From CAZNPH01 sp964574985 (GTDB taxonomy: Bacteria > Bacteroidota > Bacteroidia > Bacteroidales > SM23-62), in contig CAZNPH010000011.1 of the NCBI GenBank assembly GCA_964574985.1, positions 1 through 64,000 on the forward strand: a stretch of DNA of 64,000 nt. The letters run 5' to 3'. The position numbers and the translations under genes were made by a program. Positions 7,567-16,734 of the stretch are shown here, piece by piece (the first letter of the stretch is position 1; each line of letters begins with the position of its first letter). The notes under the pieces were generated by a model, which saw nothing but the letters and a program-made list of their open reading frames with translations, searched no databases and was not told the origin of the DNA.

Positions 7567-9003
7567 TTATTCATACTGGATCAACCGGAACAGGTCGCCT
7601 GGACGGATCAGCTTGAGCACCAACGAGAACAATAAACCGGCCGATGCGATCAGAAAAAACCCGGTGATCCAGGGCACCCGTTCCCGGAGCAACCATCCGG
7701 TAGTGACCAGCAAAATGATAAAGGTTGATAAACGGATGATCAGGTCATAACGGATGCGGAAACGGAATATGTACATCGATAAAACAAACTGGGCAAGTGC
7801 CGTAAGGAATTGAGTAAACATGCTTGCCAGGGCGGCACCGAATGCAAAGAACACGGGGATCAGGACCAGGTTCAGCGCAATGTTGAAGATCACCGCTCCC
7901 AACGCCATGATGTTCAAATGCCTGAGATTGCCGTTGGCCGTCAGCAGGGTGCCGAATATATAGGTAACGGACATGCCAATCAGGCCGGTCATCAGAACAC
8001 TGAATACGGCCGAACTGCTTTCGATATGTTCCCGGTAGAGCAGATCCATGATTTCTTCATTATACAGAATGCAAAGAACCGCCAGGATCAATACGGGAAT
8101 GATCAGCAGGCATGATGCGAGTTGAACGAGGGATCCCGGCGGTTCCCTTCTTTTGATCATCCCGGAGAAAATTGGCAGCAGCAAGGTGGCAAACAGAAAG
8201 CCATACATGGTGCCCGCGTCCAGGATCCTGAAAGCCTGGGCATATATCCCTGCCTGTATTTTGCCGTCGGGCAGCATCCGTTCGAGCATGACTGAATCGA
8301 TCCGGCTGTAAAAAGACATCAGCAAGGCAAGCAGTGCAAACGGATAACTTTTGCGGAGGACGTCCAGGAACCGGGAAAAATTAAGCGAGGGCCTGAAATA
8401 TTCCGCTTGTGCATAAACCAGGATGAATACAATCATAAGGGTTATGCCATAAGAAACGGTCTGGGCATAGACAAACCATTCGATCCGGAAAGGCCCGGGT
8501 ATGATCTTCCCCCAAAGCAAAAGAGCACACAGGATAATCATCAGCGCGCGGTCAACTACCGAAAGAATACTGTCAGTGCGGAACAGATAGAGTCCGCTCA
8601 GGCAGGACCTGAAATAAAGGATGAAATAAGCAATGAACTGATTGAACAACAAAAAGAAGAGAAGATTAAACTGACGGGCGGTATATCCGATGATGAGTGC
8701 GGTTATCCCGCAAACCACAAAATACAATATTCCCAAAAAGAGTTTCAGAACGACAATGTCAGACAGAAGCGGATTGAGCAACCGGCTGTTCCTTGCAATG
8801 GCCCTGTTGTTGTAATTGTTTATTCCCAGGTCGAGAAGATTGTTCAGCAGTATGGAGAAGCTGAACAGGGAAAAGAAAAATCCGTAGTCGCCCGCTCCCA
8901 CAATATTCTGTACCGTTCTGTCGATCCCGAATATCCAGAAAGGTTTGACCAGTAAATTCAACGCCAGAAGCAAAAACAGGTTGGTGACGAATTTCTTTTT
9001 CAA
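7567..9003 (-). CDS. Polysaccharide flippase (MATE/MOP superfamily, Wzx-like)
   Basis: A 478-residue integral membrane protein with about 12-14 hydrophobic segments across its whole length. The N-terminus reads KKKFVTNLFLLLALNLLVKP with WIFGIDRTVQNIVG, typical of oligosaccharide/lipid-linked glycan flippases of the MOP exporter superfamily. Its expected role is translocation of lipid-linked oligosaccharide across the inner membrane. The first codon of the open frame is TTG at 9003; the frame continues upstream with plausible residues (INKPIRTG) but no ATG, so the start is uncertain or slightly damaged. It is followed by the aldolase-like gene and faces the glycosyltransferase at 9152, consistent with a surface-glycan locus. 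Confidence 0.8.
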   Translation of the reverse strand: MKKKFVTNLFLLLALNLLVKPFWIFGIDRTVQNIVGAGDYGFFFSLFSFSILLNNLLDLGINNYNNRAIARNSRLLNPLLSDIVVLKLFLGILYFVVCGITALIIGYTARQFNLLFFLLFNQFIAYFILYFRSCLSGLYLFRTDSILSVVDRALMIILCALLLWGKIIPGPFRIEWFVYAQTVSYGITLMIVFILVYAQAEYFRPSLNFSRFLDVLRKSYPFALLALLMSFYSRIDSVMLERMLPDGKIQAGIYAQAFRILDAGTMYGFLFATLLLPIFSGMIKRREPPGSLVQLASCLLIIPVLILAVLCILYNEEIMDLLYREHIESSSAVFSVLMTGLIGMSVTYIFGTLLTANGNLRHLNIMALGAVIFNIALNLVLIPVFFAFGAALASMFTQFLTALAQFVLSMYIFRFRIRYDLIIRLSTFIILLVTTGWLLRERVPWITGFFLIASAGLLFSLVLKLIRPGDLFRLIQYE

Positions 9004-9151
9004 TCCTGTTCTGATGGGTTTATTAATCAGCGAACATAGAGCTTTTTGATGAAAGAATTCATATAATACCTCAGATTTTTAATAGATTTATGATCCGGTG
9101 CGGGACCAGTGGTTGATTCCGGTCCCGTCAGGATCCGAATCACATAAGGAA

Positions 9152-10288
9152 ATGAAGATTGCAGCAGATACACGTTTGATGATCGAAGGCCGGATGGATG
9201 GGATCGGCCGGTATACATACGAAACGTTCAGGCGAATTGTCCGTGAACATCCTGAGCATGAATTTTTGTTTCTGTTTGACAGGCCATGGTCTGATAAATT
9301 CATATTTGCCGGCAATGTGGTTCCTGTCCGTGTTTTTCCTCCCGGACGTCATGCACTTCTTTGGCACATCCGGACGGAGGTTGCATTGCCGGCGATCCTG
9401 AAAAGGAACCGGGCCGATTGTTATGTGGGAACCGACGGTTTTGTGCCACCCTGCAAGGGGATTCCCAGCGTAGCGGTGATCCATGACATCAATTTCTATC
9501 ATCGTCCCCGGGATCTTCCCTTCTTTTCCAGGCTATATTACAGGAAGCGGTTTCCCGTATTTGCCGGTCGCAGTGACAGGATAGTGACGGTTTCCGGGTA
9601 TTCAAAAAAAGATCTGGTCTCCGCTTACGGGATTCCCCCGGAAAAGATCGATGTAGCATACAATGCAGCAGGCGGGGCTTTTCATCCGCTGTCCCCGGAT
9701 GCAATCCGCAAAACAAAAAACAGGCTGGCCGGGGGATCGGATTATTTTATCTTTGTGGGGAGTCTGATTCCCAGGAAAAACATTAACCGGTTGCTGGCTG
9801 CATTTGATATTTTCCGTCAGCGGGGCGGAGAAAATTTTAAGCTGGTGATCGCGGGTGGTAACGCATTCAAAAAACAGGGGATCGGCCGGGCGTACAGGAG
9901 AATGAAGCACAAAAAGGATGTTGTTTTTACGGGGAGGCTTTCGGGCAATGATCTGGTAAAAGCGTTGGGAGCGGCCTATGCCATGGTTTTTGTTCCCATG
10001 ATCGAAGGATTCGGGATCCCGGTGCTGGAAGCGATGAAATGCGGGATTCCCGTAATTTGTTCCGATACCACTTCCCTGCCTGAGGTAGCCGGGGATGCTG
10101 CCATGTATGTGAATCCTTATGATGAGGATTCGATTGCACTTGCCATGCATGAGATCAGCATAAATAAAGTTTTGCGGGATTTGTTGATCAGAAAGGGAAA
10201 TGGCCGGTGGAAAAATTTCAGCTGGGAAAATGCAGCAGAAGTATTGTGGAATGCCATTCTGAAAACCACGGCAATGAAAAGTATATAG
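9152..10288 (+). CDS. Glycosyltransferase family 4 (GT-B fold)
   Basis: A 378-residue glycosyltransferase. The C-terminal half has the GT4 donor-site signature: FVGSLIPRKNINRLLAAF (about 210-228), and the EX7E motif in MIEGFGIPVLEAMKCG (about 312-327), with GIPVICSDTTSLPEVAGDA following. The N-terminal half carries GIGRYTYETFRR and VIHDINFYH, usual for mannosyl/rhamnosyl-type transferases acting at the cytosolic membrane face. The ATG at 9152 with AAGGA just upstream is preferred over the GTG at 9098, because the residues before it do not look like a GT4 start. It is divergent from the flippase and overlaps the open frame of rnhB. Donor and acceptor are unknown. Confidence 0.87.
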   Translation: MKIAADTRLMIEGRMDGIGRYTYETFRRIVREHPEHEFLFLFDRPWSDKFIFAGNVVPVRVFPPGRHALLWHIRTEVALPAILKRNRADCYVGTDGFVPPCKGIPSVAVIHDINFYHRPRDLPFFSRLYYRKRFPVFAGRSDRIVTVSGYSKKDLVSAYGIPPEKIDVAYNAAGGAFHPLSPDAIRKTKNRLAGGSDYFIFVGSLIPRKNINRLLAAFDIFRQRGGENFKLVIAGGNAFKKQGIGRAYRRMKHKKDVVFTGRLSGNDLVKALGAAYAMVFVPMIEGFGIPVLEAMKCGIPVICSDTTSLPEVAGDAAMYVNPYDEDSIALAMHEISINKVLRDLLIRKGNGRWKNFSWENAAEVLWNAILKTTAMKSI

Positions 10289-10302
10289 AAGATTCGGGAT
10301 GT

Positions 10303-10926
10303 ATGGATGAAATGCCATTGAAAAGCTGTTATAAATCATCGGTACCGGAAGCCGGGTGTGACGAATCGGGCCGGGGATGTCTGGCCGGCCCGGTCTATGC
10401 AGCGGCGGTAATCCTGCCCGCAGATTACTTTCATCCATTACTCAATGATTCCAAAAAGCTGGATCCTCCGGTACGGGAATTACTCCGGAAAGACATTGAG
10501 AAGGATGCCCTGGCTTTTGCCGTGGCCAGCGCCGATCATCATGAGATTGACAGGATGAACATACTGAGGGCTTCACTTCTGGCAATGCACCGGGCGCTGA
10601 AAAAGCTAAATCCACGACCCGGCCACATCATCGTGGACGGAAATAGATTCTATAAATTCGAGGACGTCCCATACCGGGCCATTATCGGGGGTGACGGATT
10701 ATTTTTTTCCATATCCGCGGCTTCTGTGCTAGCAAAAACGTACCGGGATGACTTTATGTACTCCCTTCATGAGGAATACCCGCAGTATCACTGGGATCAG
10801 AACAAAGGATATGCTACTCCGGAGCATCGTAAAGCTTTGCTTGAAAATGGGGCTTCTCCGTTTCACCGCCGGACCTTTCAGCTTTTTTCCACCCAGTACA
10901 GCATTGATTTTCCGAAATTTGACTGA
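10303..10926 (+). CDS. rnhB: Ribonuclease HII
   Basis: About 207 residues, the usual length. RNase HII removes ribonucleotides and RNA primers from RNA:DNA hybrids. Motif AGCDESGRGCLAGPVYAAAV near the N-terminus carries the Asp-Glu pair. IIVDGN supplies a third acidic residue, and SVLAKTYRDDFM the last. YHWDQNKGYATPEHRKALLE is the conserved C-terminal block. The open frame extends upstream into the glycosyltransferase gene, but family alignment supports ATG at 10303 (or 10312), 14 bases after that gene's stop. It runs head-to-head with rlmN at its 3' end with only 5 bases between stops. Confidence 0.95.
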   Translation: MDEMPLKSCYKSSVPEAGCDESGRGCLAGPVYAAAVILPADYFHPLLNDSKKLDPPVRELLRKDIEKDALAFAVASADHHEIDRMNILRASLLAMHRALKKLNPRPGHIIVDGNRFYKFEDVPYRAIIGGDGLFFSISAASVLAKTYRDDFMYSLHEEYPQYHWDQNKGYATPEHRKALLENGASPFHRRTFQLFSTQYSIDFPKFD

Positions 10927-10931
10927 CCGGA

Positions 10932-11984
10932 TCAATGCGAACCGGCCGTTGCCAGTTGGCCGCATGCCGCAGCAATATCCGCTCCCCGGCTTTTCCGGAT
11001 TTTGACGACAAGGTTCCGGGATTTCAGGAAACCGGAAAAGGCCGCCGTGTTTCGGTCCGGCGAACGCTGGTATTCTGTTCCGGGAACCGGATTGTACTCG
11101 ATCAGGTTGATTTTGCAGGGGGTGATCCTGCAGAATTCAGCAAGCAACCGGGCATCTTCGGTTGAATCGTTGAAATCTTTCATCAGCAGATATTCATAGG
11201 TAACCCTGGTACCGGTGTTTTTGTAAAAGTATTTCAGGGCCTCTGATAATTGATCAAGGGTATTGGATTTGCTCAGGGGTATGATTTTTTCCCTTTTCTT
11301 CTGGTCGGCGGTATGAAGGGACAATGCAAGGTTGAATTTCACCCGGTCCCGTCCGAGCTGGTTGATTTTTTTTACAATGCCCACGGTAGACAGGGTGATC
11401 CGCTGGGGGGAAACCCCAAGCATTTCCGGGGATGAGATCATATCGATCGAACTCATGACCTGGTCATAATTCAGCAGGGGTTCGCCCATTCCCATGAATA
11501 CCAGGTTTTTCAAGGTGGTATTGTATAATCTGCGGGCTTTCTCCATCAACAGGCAAACCTGATCGAAAATCTCCCCGGCAGCAAGATTCCTGACCAGTCC
11601 CATTTGTCCTGTTGCACAAAAGGTGCATTGGACCGGACAGCCTATCTGGGATGAAACACACGCGGTAAGCCTCTTGCCGGCAGGGATCATCACACCTTCC
11701 ACCGGTTTCCCGTCATGAAGCGAAAAAACGATTTTGACTGAACCGTCTTTGCTCTTACGGGTGTTTTGAATGGCACAAGATGAGAAATAAAAGTGGCGGT
11801 CAAGAAGTTTCCTGACTTCCAGGGGAAGGTTGGTCATTTGCTCAAAAGAACGTGCATGCCTTTTCCAGATCCATGTGGCTGCCTGATGTGCCCGGTAAGG
11901 TTCAAAACCGTGTCGTTTCATGAAATGATCAAGTGCCGCCGGCCCTGCACCGCGTATTTCTTTCTTTTTCTGATTCCCACGCAT
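10932..11984 (-). CDS. rlmN: Dual-specificity 23S rRNA/tRNA adenine C2-methyltransferase RlmN
   Basis: A 350-residue radical SAM enzyme that methylates A2503 of 23S rRNA and A37 of some tRNAs. The radical SAM cluster motif CX3CX2C is seen in QCTFCATGQMGLVRNL with the preceding SSQIGCPVQ. Other landmarks are FMGMGEPLLNYD, RITLSTVGIV, LALSLHTAD and the C-terminal INLIEYNPVPGTEY. The resolving Cys is in the final ACGQL. The N-terminal region (LDHFMKRHGFEPYRAHQAAT) is the usual RNA-binding start. Convergent with rnhB, 5-base gap. Confidence 0.96.
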   Translation of the reverse strand: MRGNQKKKEIRGAGPAALDHFMKRHGFEPYRAHQAATWIWKRHARSFEQMTNLPLEVRKLLDRHFYFSSCAIQNTRKSKDGSVKIVFSLHDGKPVEGVMIPAGKRLTACVSSQIGCPVQCTFCATGQMGLVRNLAAGEIFDQVCLLMEKARRLYNTTLKNLVFMGMGEPLLNYDQVMSSIDMISSPEMLGVSPQRITLSTVGIVKKINQLGRDRVKFNLALSLHTADQKKREKIIPLSKSNTLDQLSEALKYFYKNTGTRVTYEYLLMKDFNDSTEDARLLAEFCRITPCKINLIEYNPVPGTEYQRSPDRNTAAFSGFLKSRNLVVKIRKSRGADIAAACGQLATAGSH

Positions 11985-12225
11985 ACCAAAGACAAATGTA
12001 TGAATTTATGGCCGTCTGATGTTTTAACCGGCCGAAAAGGTTGTTTTTAAACATAAACGGGATAAATCTTTGTATCGGTTTTTGAAAAGCATTAATATTG
12101 GGATATTATTTCACTGCGGGATTTTCCCGCAGGAACACATTTTTATTACATTTGTTTTTCCGGATATTCTTGAGCTGAAAGGGTATTGAGCTGAAAAGAG
12201 TATCGGGACATTTAATTTATTATTC
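11985..12225. other. Divergent intergenic region with promoter for the S46 peptidase
   Basis: No ORF. It separates rlmN (leftwards) from the S46 peptidase (rightwards) and contains the TACATTTG box at 12147-12154. Confidence 0.5.
12147..12154 (+). promoter_or_regulatory. Bacteroidota -7 box (TACATTTG)
   Basis: TACATTTG matches the TAnnTTTG consensus of primary sigma factor promoters in Bacteroidota. The -33 element is poor (TTTTCC around 12122-12127 instead of TTTG). It would give a leader of about 65 bases before the S46 peptidase. Confidence 0.45.
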
Positions 12226-14382
12226 ATGATGAAGTTAAAGATTTATCTGACCGCGTTCTTCCTGGGTCTTTCCATATATGTTCATGCCGATGAGGGCATG
12301 TGGTTGCTTCCTTTACTGGATGAACTCAATATGACGGAAATGACCGAAATGGGACTTGAATTAAAATATGAACAGATATACAACGAAAACGGTCCCGGTT
12401 TGAAAGATGCCGTGGGCGCACTGGATTACGGTTCCTGCACGGCTGAGCTTGTTTCGCCTAACGGACTCCTGTTTACCAATCATCATTGCGGATACGGAGA
12501 AATCCAGTCTCACAGCACCAAAGATCACAATTATCTTGCAGACGGTTTCTGGGCAGGAAGTTATGAGGAAGAGCTTCCCAATCCTGGGAAGTCCGTTTCT
12601 TTTATTGTCCGGATCGAAGAGGTGGGTGACCGGATCAATGCAGAACTGAACTGTGAAATGAGCGAAGATGAGCGTCAGTTCAGGATCGAATCCGTTTCGG
12701 CCGATATTGAAGCGGAAGCCACATCGGATAACCATTATGAAGCCTATGTACGGCCTTTTTTCGAGGGGAACCGGTTCTTCCTGATCGTTGCGGAAACATT
12801 CAGGGACGTGAGGCTGGTCGGTGCTCCGCCCGAATCTATCGGGAAGTTCGGTCACGATACGGACAACTGGATGTGGCCCAGGCACACAGGTGATTTTTCG
12901 ATTTTCCGTGTGTACACGGGTCCGGATGGCAAACCGGCCGATTATCACGTGGACAACATCCCCCTGAAATCCAGGCATTATTTCCCCATATCATTGAAAG
13001 GTTATGATAAACATGATTTTTCCATGGTGCTCGGGTTCCCGGGTTCTACAGACCGCTATATGACTTCCCGCGGAGTACGTGAGTTGCTTGAGGTCGTACA
13101 TCCCAACCGGATCAAGATCCGCAGTGTCAGGCAGGAGATCATGATGGAAGATATGCTGGCTTCAGAAGAGGTATACATTCAGTATGCAAGCAAGTATTCC
13201 AGGTCAAGCAATTACTGGAAGTATTCCATCGGCCAGTCAAAAGGACTGAGGGAACTCAATGTACTGGAGGAAAAACAGGAACTGGAAGAAAGATTCAACC
13301 AATGGGTACGGCAGGACAAGAGAAGAGAAGAAAAGTACGGTGAAGCGCTTGAAATGATCGAATTCGCGGTACAATCAAGAAAACAAGTCAAGCATGTAAC
13401 CCAGTACATCGGTGAAGCCTTCATCCACGGGGTTGAATTCATCGGATTTGCTTTTAATTCTTTTCCCATGCATGCAGCTCTTTTATCAGAATCCGATGAC
13501 CCGGCGGAGCGTCAGGATGCGGTGGAAAGACTGCGGGAGTCCGCCGGGGATTTTTTCAAGAACTTCAATCCGTCCACCGAAAAGAAAATTGCCCTGGCCA
13601 TGCTGAGACTGTTTGCCGATCATGTGGACAAATCCTATCATCCTGATCTGTATGCCACCATCAATAAACGGTACCGGGGGGATTATGAAAAGTATGTAAG
13701 GAAAATATTCAAAAAATCCATTTTTGTTGACCGGGAACGGATGATGGATTTTCTGGCCGATCCTGACAAAAAAACCCTGAGCAAAGACCTGGTTTTCCAG
13801 GCTGCCCGGTCGATATACCATAAATACCTCGATCTTCGCCAATCAGGAAATGAGTTTGATGAGCGTTTTCAGAAAGGCAGACGGTTGTATATAGCCGGAC
13901 TCCGGGAGATGGATCCGGAGCTGGTCAGGTATCCGGATGCCAATTCAACCCTCAGGCTCACGTACGGGACCACCGAAGGTTATTATGCAAGGGATGCTGT
14001 TTATTACAAGCATTACACTACCCTGGAGGGTGTAATGGAAAAAGAGGATCCGGACAATCCGGAGTTCATTGTGCCGGATAAGCTCAAATCACTTTATGAA
14101 AACAAAGATTACGGACCCTACGGGGAAAATGATGTCATGAAGGTTTGTTTTATCACCAATCATGACATCACAGGAGGCAATTCCGGAAGTCCGGTCATTG
14201 ACAAGGAGGGAAACCTGATCGGCATTGCTTTCGATGGGAACTGGGAAGCCATGAGCGGGGATGTGTCTTTCGAAGAAGATCTCCAGCGTTGTATCGGCGT
14301 GGATATCCGGTATGTATTGTTCATCATTGATAAATTTGCCGGAGCACAGAATCTGATACAGGAAATGACACTGGTTTTATAA
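12226..14382 (+). CDS. S46 family dipeptidyl-peptidase (DPP7/DPP11-type)
   Basis: A 718-residue periplasmic serine exopeptidase with a signal peptide (residues 1-21, cleavage near VHA-DEG). S46 enzymes release dipeptides from peptide N-termini and are typical of peptide-using Bacteroidota. The chymotrypsin-like triad is readable: LLFTNHHCGYGE (His86/87), KFGHDTDNWMWPRHTGDF (Asp) and GGNSGSPVID with nucleophile Ser653. The helical cap lies between about 330 and 560. The S1-specificity position, Arg in DPP11 and Gly in DPP7, appears to be Gly671 in AFDGNWEAM, which favours DPP7-like cleavage after hydrophobic residues (inference from family knowledge). It is a single gene with its own promoter and a strong terminator. 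Confidence 0.93.
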   Translation: MMKLKIYLTAFFLGLSIYVHADEGMWLLPLLDELNMTEMTEMGLELKYEQIYNENGPGLKDAVGALDYGSCTAELVSPNGLLFTNHHCGYGEIQSHSTKDHNYLADGFWAGSYEEELPNPGKSVSFIVRIEEVGDRINAELNCEMSEDERQFRIESVSADIEAEATSDNHYEAYVRPFFEGNRFFLIVAETFRDVRLVGAPPESIGKFGHDTDNWMWPRHTGDFSIFRVYTGPDGKPADYHVDNIPLKSRHYFPISLKGYDKHDFSMVLGFPGSTDRYMTSRGVRELLEVVHPNRIKIRSVRQEIMMEDMLASEEVYIQYASKYSRSSNYWKYSIGQSKGLRELNVLEEKQELEERFNQWVRQDKRREEKYGEALEMIEFAVQSRKQVKHVTQYIGEAFIHGVEFIGFAFNSFPMHAALLSESDDPAERQDAVERLRESAGDFFKNFNPSTEKKIALAMLRLFADHVDKSYHPDLYATINKRYRGDYEKYVRKIFKKSIFVDRERMMDFLADPDKKTLSKDLVFQAARSIYHKYLDLRQSGNEFDERFQKGRRLYIAGLREMDPELVRYPDANSTLRLTYGTTEGYYARDAVYYKHYTTLEGVMEKEDPDNPEFIVPDKLKSLYENKDYGPYGENDVMKVCFITNHDITGGNSGSPVIDKEGNLIGIAFDGNWEAMSGDVSFEEDLQRCIGVDIRYVLFIIDKFAGAQNLIQEMTLVL

Positions 14383-14405
14383 ATGTATGCTGATCAATTA
14401 TACGG

Positions 14406-14441
14406 AACTGCCCGGGACAAATAATTCAGGGCAGTTTTTTT
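14406..14441 (+). terminator. Rho-independent terminator after the S46 peptidase
   Basis: AACTGCCC (14406-14413) pairs with GGGCAGTT (14429-14436), followed by a run of T. The T run ends one base before the rnhA start codon, so rnhA needs a promoter inside this region or is read by incomplete termination. Confidence 0.85.
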
Positions 14442-14918
14442 ATGGTGGGTGAGATAATAATATATACCGATGGCGCAGCCAGGGGGAATCCCGGGCCTGG
14501 TGGATACGGGATTGTCATGCGCCGCGGGGACTACCGGAAGGAATTTTCACAGGGGTACAGAAAAACCACCAACAACCGGATGGAATTACTGGCCGTGGTG
14601 GTGGCCCTCGAAAAGATCAAAAGGAAGGATTCCCGGGTGGTGGTTTATACGGATTCAAAATATGTTGCAGAAGCCGTAAACCGGGGATGGGTCTTTCGGT
14701 GGGAGTCGAAAAGATTCAAAAAAAAGAAAAATCCCGATCTCTGGAAAAGATTTCTGGATGTCTACAGGAAACACAAGGTCAGGATCATCTGGATCAAGGG
14801 GCATGCCGACAATGGTGAGAATGAAAAGTGCGACAGGCTTGCCGTGGAAGCTTCCAGGCAAAATAACCTTGCAGCGGATCAGTGGTATGAACAAAATGAA
14901 CCCCCGGTTATGCCGTAA
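14442..14918 (+). CDS. rnhA: Ribonuclease HI
   Basis: A 158-residue enzyme that cleaves RNA in RNA:DNA hybrids. The four acidic residues are visible: IYTDGAARGNPGPGG (Asp), NNRMELLAVV (Glu), VVYTDSKYV (Asp) and GHADNGENEKCDRLA (Asp), with the basic handle region RWESKRFKKKKNPDLWKRF in between. Length is standard. The ATG at 14442 directly follows the preceding terminator. It lies 66 bases before the SiaB-like gene. With rnhB at 10303, the genome encodes both RNase H types in this window. Confidence 0.95.
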   Translation: MVGEIIIYTDGAARGNPGPGGYGIVMRRGDYRKEFSQGYRKTTNNRMELLAVVVALEKIKRKDSRVVVYTDSKYVAEAVNRGWVFRWESKRFKKKKNPDLWKRFLDVYRKHKVRIIWIKGHADNGENEKCDRLAVEASRQNNLAADQWYEQNEPPVMP

Positions 14919-14984
14919 AAAGAATTTTTTTTACAATTCCGTTAATTTTAGTAATTTGTAAGCCTGTTTCTTTTCAAGCAGCGC

Positions 14985-15509
14985 ATGATAGTCCCCGAAA
15001 CCATCCTTCACTGCAAAGGTTCTCTGAGCTTCGAAAGCATCGCCTCTTTGCTGAACGAATTGAAATCAAAAAAACAGCAATACGAAATAAAAGTAGTGGT
15101 TTATAAGAAACTGCTTTCCCTGATCATCGAGTCCCTTGAAAATATGCTGAAATACGAAGATTATTACAAAGATTTCGTTCAGGAAAACCCGGAATTCATG
15201 CCTGAATTCCGCCTGGAAAAGGATGGGAAAAATTTCATGATCAGTACCATGAACCCCATTCTCAATAAACACATAAAAGAACTCAAAGGGAAGATCGATA
15301 AGGTGAACGGACTGGATCTGGAGGGACTGAAAACATATTACCGCAGTACGATCACCAATGGCCGTTTTACACCCAAGGGCGGGGCCGGACTCGGTTTTAT
15401 TGAAATGGCCAAGATTACCATGTCCAACCTGGAATATGATTTCAAAAAGATCAACCGGAAATATTCGGTTTTCAAACTGCTCATCAATCTGAACAGTACA
15501 AAATCCTGA
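14985..15509 (+). CDS. SiaB family protein kinase (DUF6272)
   Basis: A 174-residue protein resembling SiaB, a small GHKL-type serine kinase that phosphorylates SiaC. An N-box-like element is seen in ESLENMLKYEDYY (Asn53), and a glycine-rich lid in TPKGGAGLGFIEMAKI (about 129-143). The N-terminal beta strands and the helix SIASLLNELKSKK are typical of the fold. The next gene, 2 bases downstream, encodes the SiaC-like partner, which strongly supports the call. In Pseudomonas the SiaABCD system links a phosphatase, kinase and adaptor to a diguanylate cyclase; no SiaA or SiaD is present here, so the output in this organism is unknown. Confidence 0.82.
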   Translation: MIVPETILHCKGSLSFESIASLLNELKSKKQQYEIKVVVYKKLLSLIIESLENMLKYEDYYKDFVQENPEFMPEFRLEKDGKNFMISTMNPILNKHIKELKGKIDKVNGLDLEGLKTYYRSTITNGRFTPKGGAGLGFIEMAKITMSNLEYDFKKINRKYSVFKLLINLNSTKS

Positions 15510-15511
15510 CT

Positions 15512-15916
15512 ATGCATAATTTGAATCTGGATCCGACAGAATTTACCCCGGGAATATCTTTTGATATATCAAAAAGGCAATTCAGGATATATGGTGTTTC
15601 CCGTCCTGAGGATGTGAGGGGTTTCTACCAGCCGCTGCTGGATTGGCTGAAAAAATTTCAGGCAGAGTACCTCAGCGGATCCGACGGGAAATATGCCTTC
15701 AACACACTGAACCTTGATGTGGGTTTGACCTATTTCAATTCATCCTCTGCCAAATACATCATGGAGATCTTGCTTTATCTCAAACGTTTTTCCGCAGAAG
15801 GAATCAAGGTCATGGTAAACTGGCACTATAATGAGGACGATGACCAGATGCGGGAGGATGGAGAAGATCTTGCCGAAGCGGTAGAACTTGATTTTCAGTA
15901 TATCCCCGTTCAATAA
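15512..15916 (+). CDS. SiaC family regulatory phosphoprotein (DUF1987)
   Basis: A 134-residue small regulatory protein. It has the family features: the opening FTPGISFDISKRQFRIYG, the segment TYFNSSSAKYIMEILLYL (about 70-87) that carries the Ser/Thr phosphorylation region, and a short acidic loop NEDDDQMREDGEDL. Start at 15512, two bases after the kinase gene, indicates translational coupling. It is expected to be phosphorylated by the upstream kinase and to act by binding a partner; no cyclic-di-GMP enzyme is nearby. Convergent with kdsB, 8-base gap. Confidence 0.83.
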   Translation: MHNLNLDPTEFTPGISFDISKRQFRIYGVSRPEDVRGFYQPLLDWLKKFQAEYLSGSDGKYAFNTLNLDVGLTYFNSSSAKYIMEILLYLKRFSAEGIKVMVNWHYNEDDDQMREDGEDLAEAVELDFQYIPVQ

Positions 15917-15924
15917 ACGGCAAA

Positions 15925-16662
15925 TCACAGATTTCCCCCGCGGTTTATTATTTTCAGCTGCGCGGGTGTATCAATGCCCGAAGAAGGAAAGTCCGAGATC
16001 AGCACTTTGATTTTGTAATGGTTTTCGATCCAACGGTTCTGTTCCAGTGACTCTGCTTCTTCAAGAATCCCGGGTGGAAGTCGGGTTATCTCCTTCAGCA
16101 CGGACGGCCGGTATGCATATACTCCCGTATGCCTGTAGAAGGGAAATTTTTCGAGCCAGCCGGAGATCTTTGTGCCCCTGACATAAGGGATGGCTGTCCG
16201 GCTGAAATACAGTGCCGTATGGTCGGTGCGCATGACCAGCTTAACAATATCGGGATCAGAAAGATCTTTGATATTCCGGATACTGGCAGCAGATGTTGCG
16301 ATTTGTGTTCCGGGTTCATTGAAGGCTGAAGCCAGGTTTTTCAATAGTCCTGGATCAATGAAGGGTTCATCTCCCTGGATGTTGATCACTACATCGTAAT
16401 TGCTGTCCACTTTTTCCAGCACTTCCGCACAGCGGTCGGTACCGCTTCTATGCCCGGGAGATGTCATCATGGCCCGGCCGTCGAAGTTTTTCACTGCCCG
16501 GAGGATGCGGTTGTCATCAGTGGCCACGATGACTTCTTTCAAAACCACAGAGGCCTGTTCGTACACCCTTCGGATCATCATTTTACCGCGGACCATGGCC
16601 AGGGGTTTCCCGGGGAAACGGGTGGATCCGTACCGGGCGGGGATTATTCCGATGATTTTCAT
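15925..16662 (-). CDS. kdsB: 3-deoxy-manno-octulosonate cytidylyltransferase
   Basis: A 245-residue enzyme that activates Kdo with CTP for lipopolysaccharide inner core synthesis in the cytosol. The N-terminal nucleotide-binding motif IIPARYGSTRFPGKPLA is present. VIVATDDNRI, TSPGHRSGTDRCAEV and NIQGDEPFIDP complete the family pattern, with the C-terminal YAYRPSVLKEITRLPP and ESLEQNRWIE. The open frame extends two codons upstream to a TTG; ATG at 16662 is the usual start. It indicates a Kdo-containing outer membrane, consistent with the nearby LptE gene. Confidence 0.96.
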   Translation of the reverse strand: MKIIGIIPARYGSTRFPGKPLAMVRGKMMIRRVYEQASVVLKEVIVATDDNRILRAVKNFDGRAMMTSPGHRSGTDRCAEVLEKVDSNYDVVINIQGDEPFIDPGLLKNLASAFNEPGTQIATSAASIRNIKDLSDPDIVKLVMRTDHTALYFSRTAIPYVRGTKISGWLEKFPFYRHTGVYAYRPSVLKEITRLPPGILEEAESLEQNRWIENHYKIKVLISDFPSSGIDTPAQLKIINRGGNL

Positions 16663-16724
16663 GAACAATGGAAAATTTTTTGACGGACCGGTTGCTGCAA
16701 ATTAGTAAAAATCTCCGAAAATTG

Positions 16725-16732
16725 TAATTTTG
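16725..16732 (+). promoter_or_regulatory. Possible -7 box (TAATTTTG)
   Basis: TAATTTTG fits TAnnTTTG. It lies just before a small possible ORF (16735) and about 150 bases before the sigma-54 activator. The -33 site is weak. Confidence 0.3.
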
Positions 16733-16734
16733 TC

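Noticed and set aside
8990..9060. Upstream extension of the flippase with a possible frameshift
   Set aside because: The upstream residues look plausible, but no ATG in frame was found and the evidence for a true frameshift is too weak.
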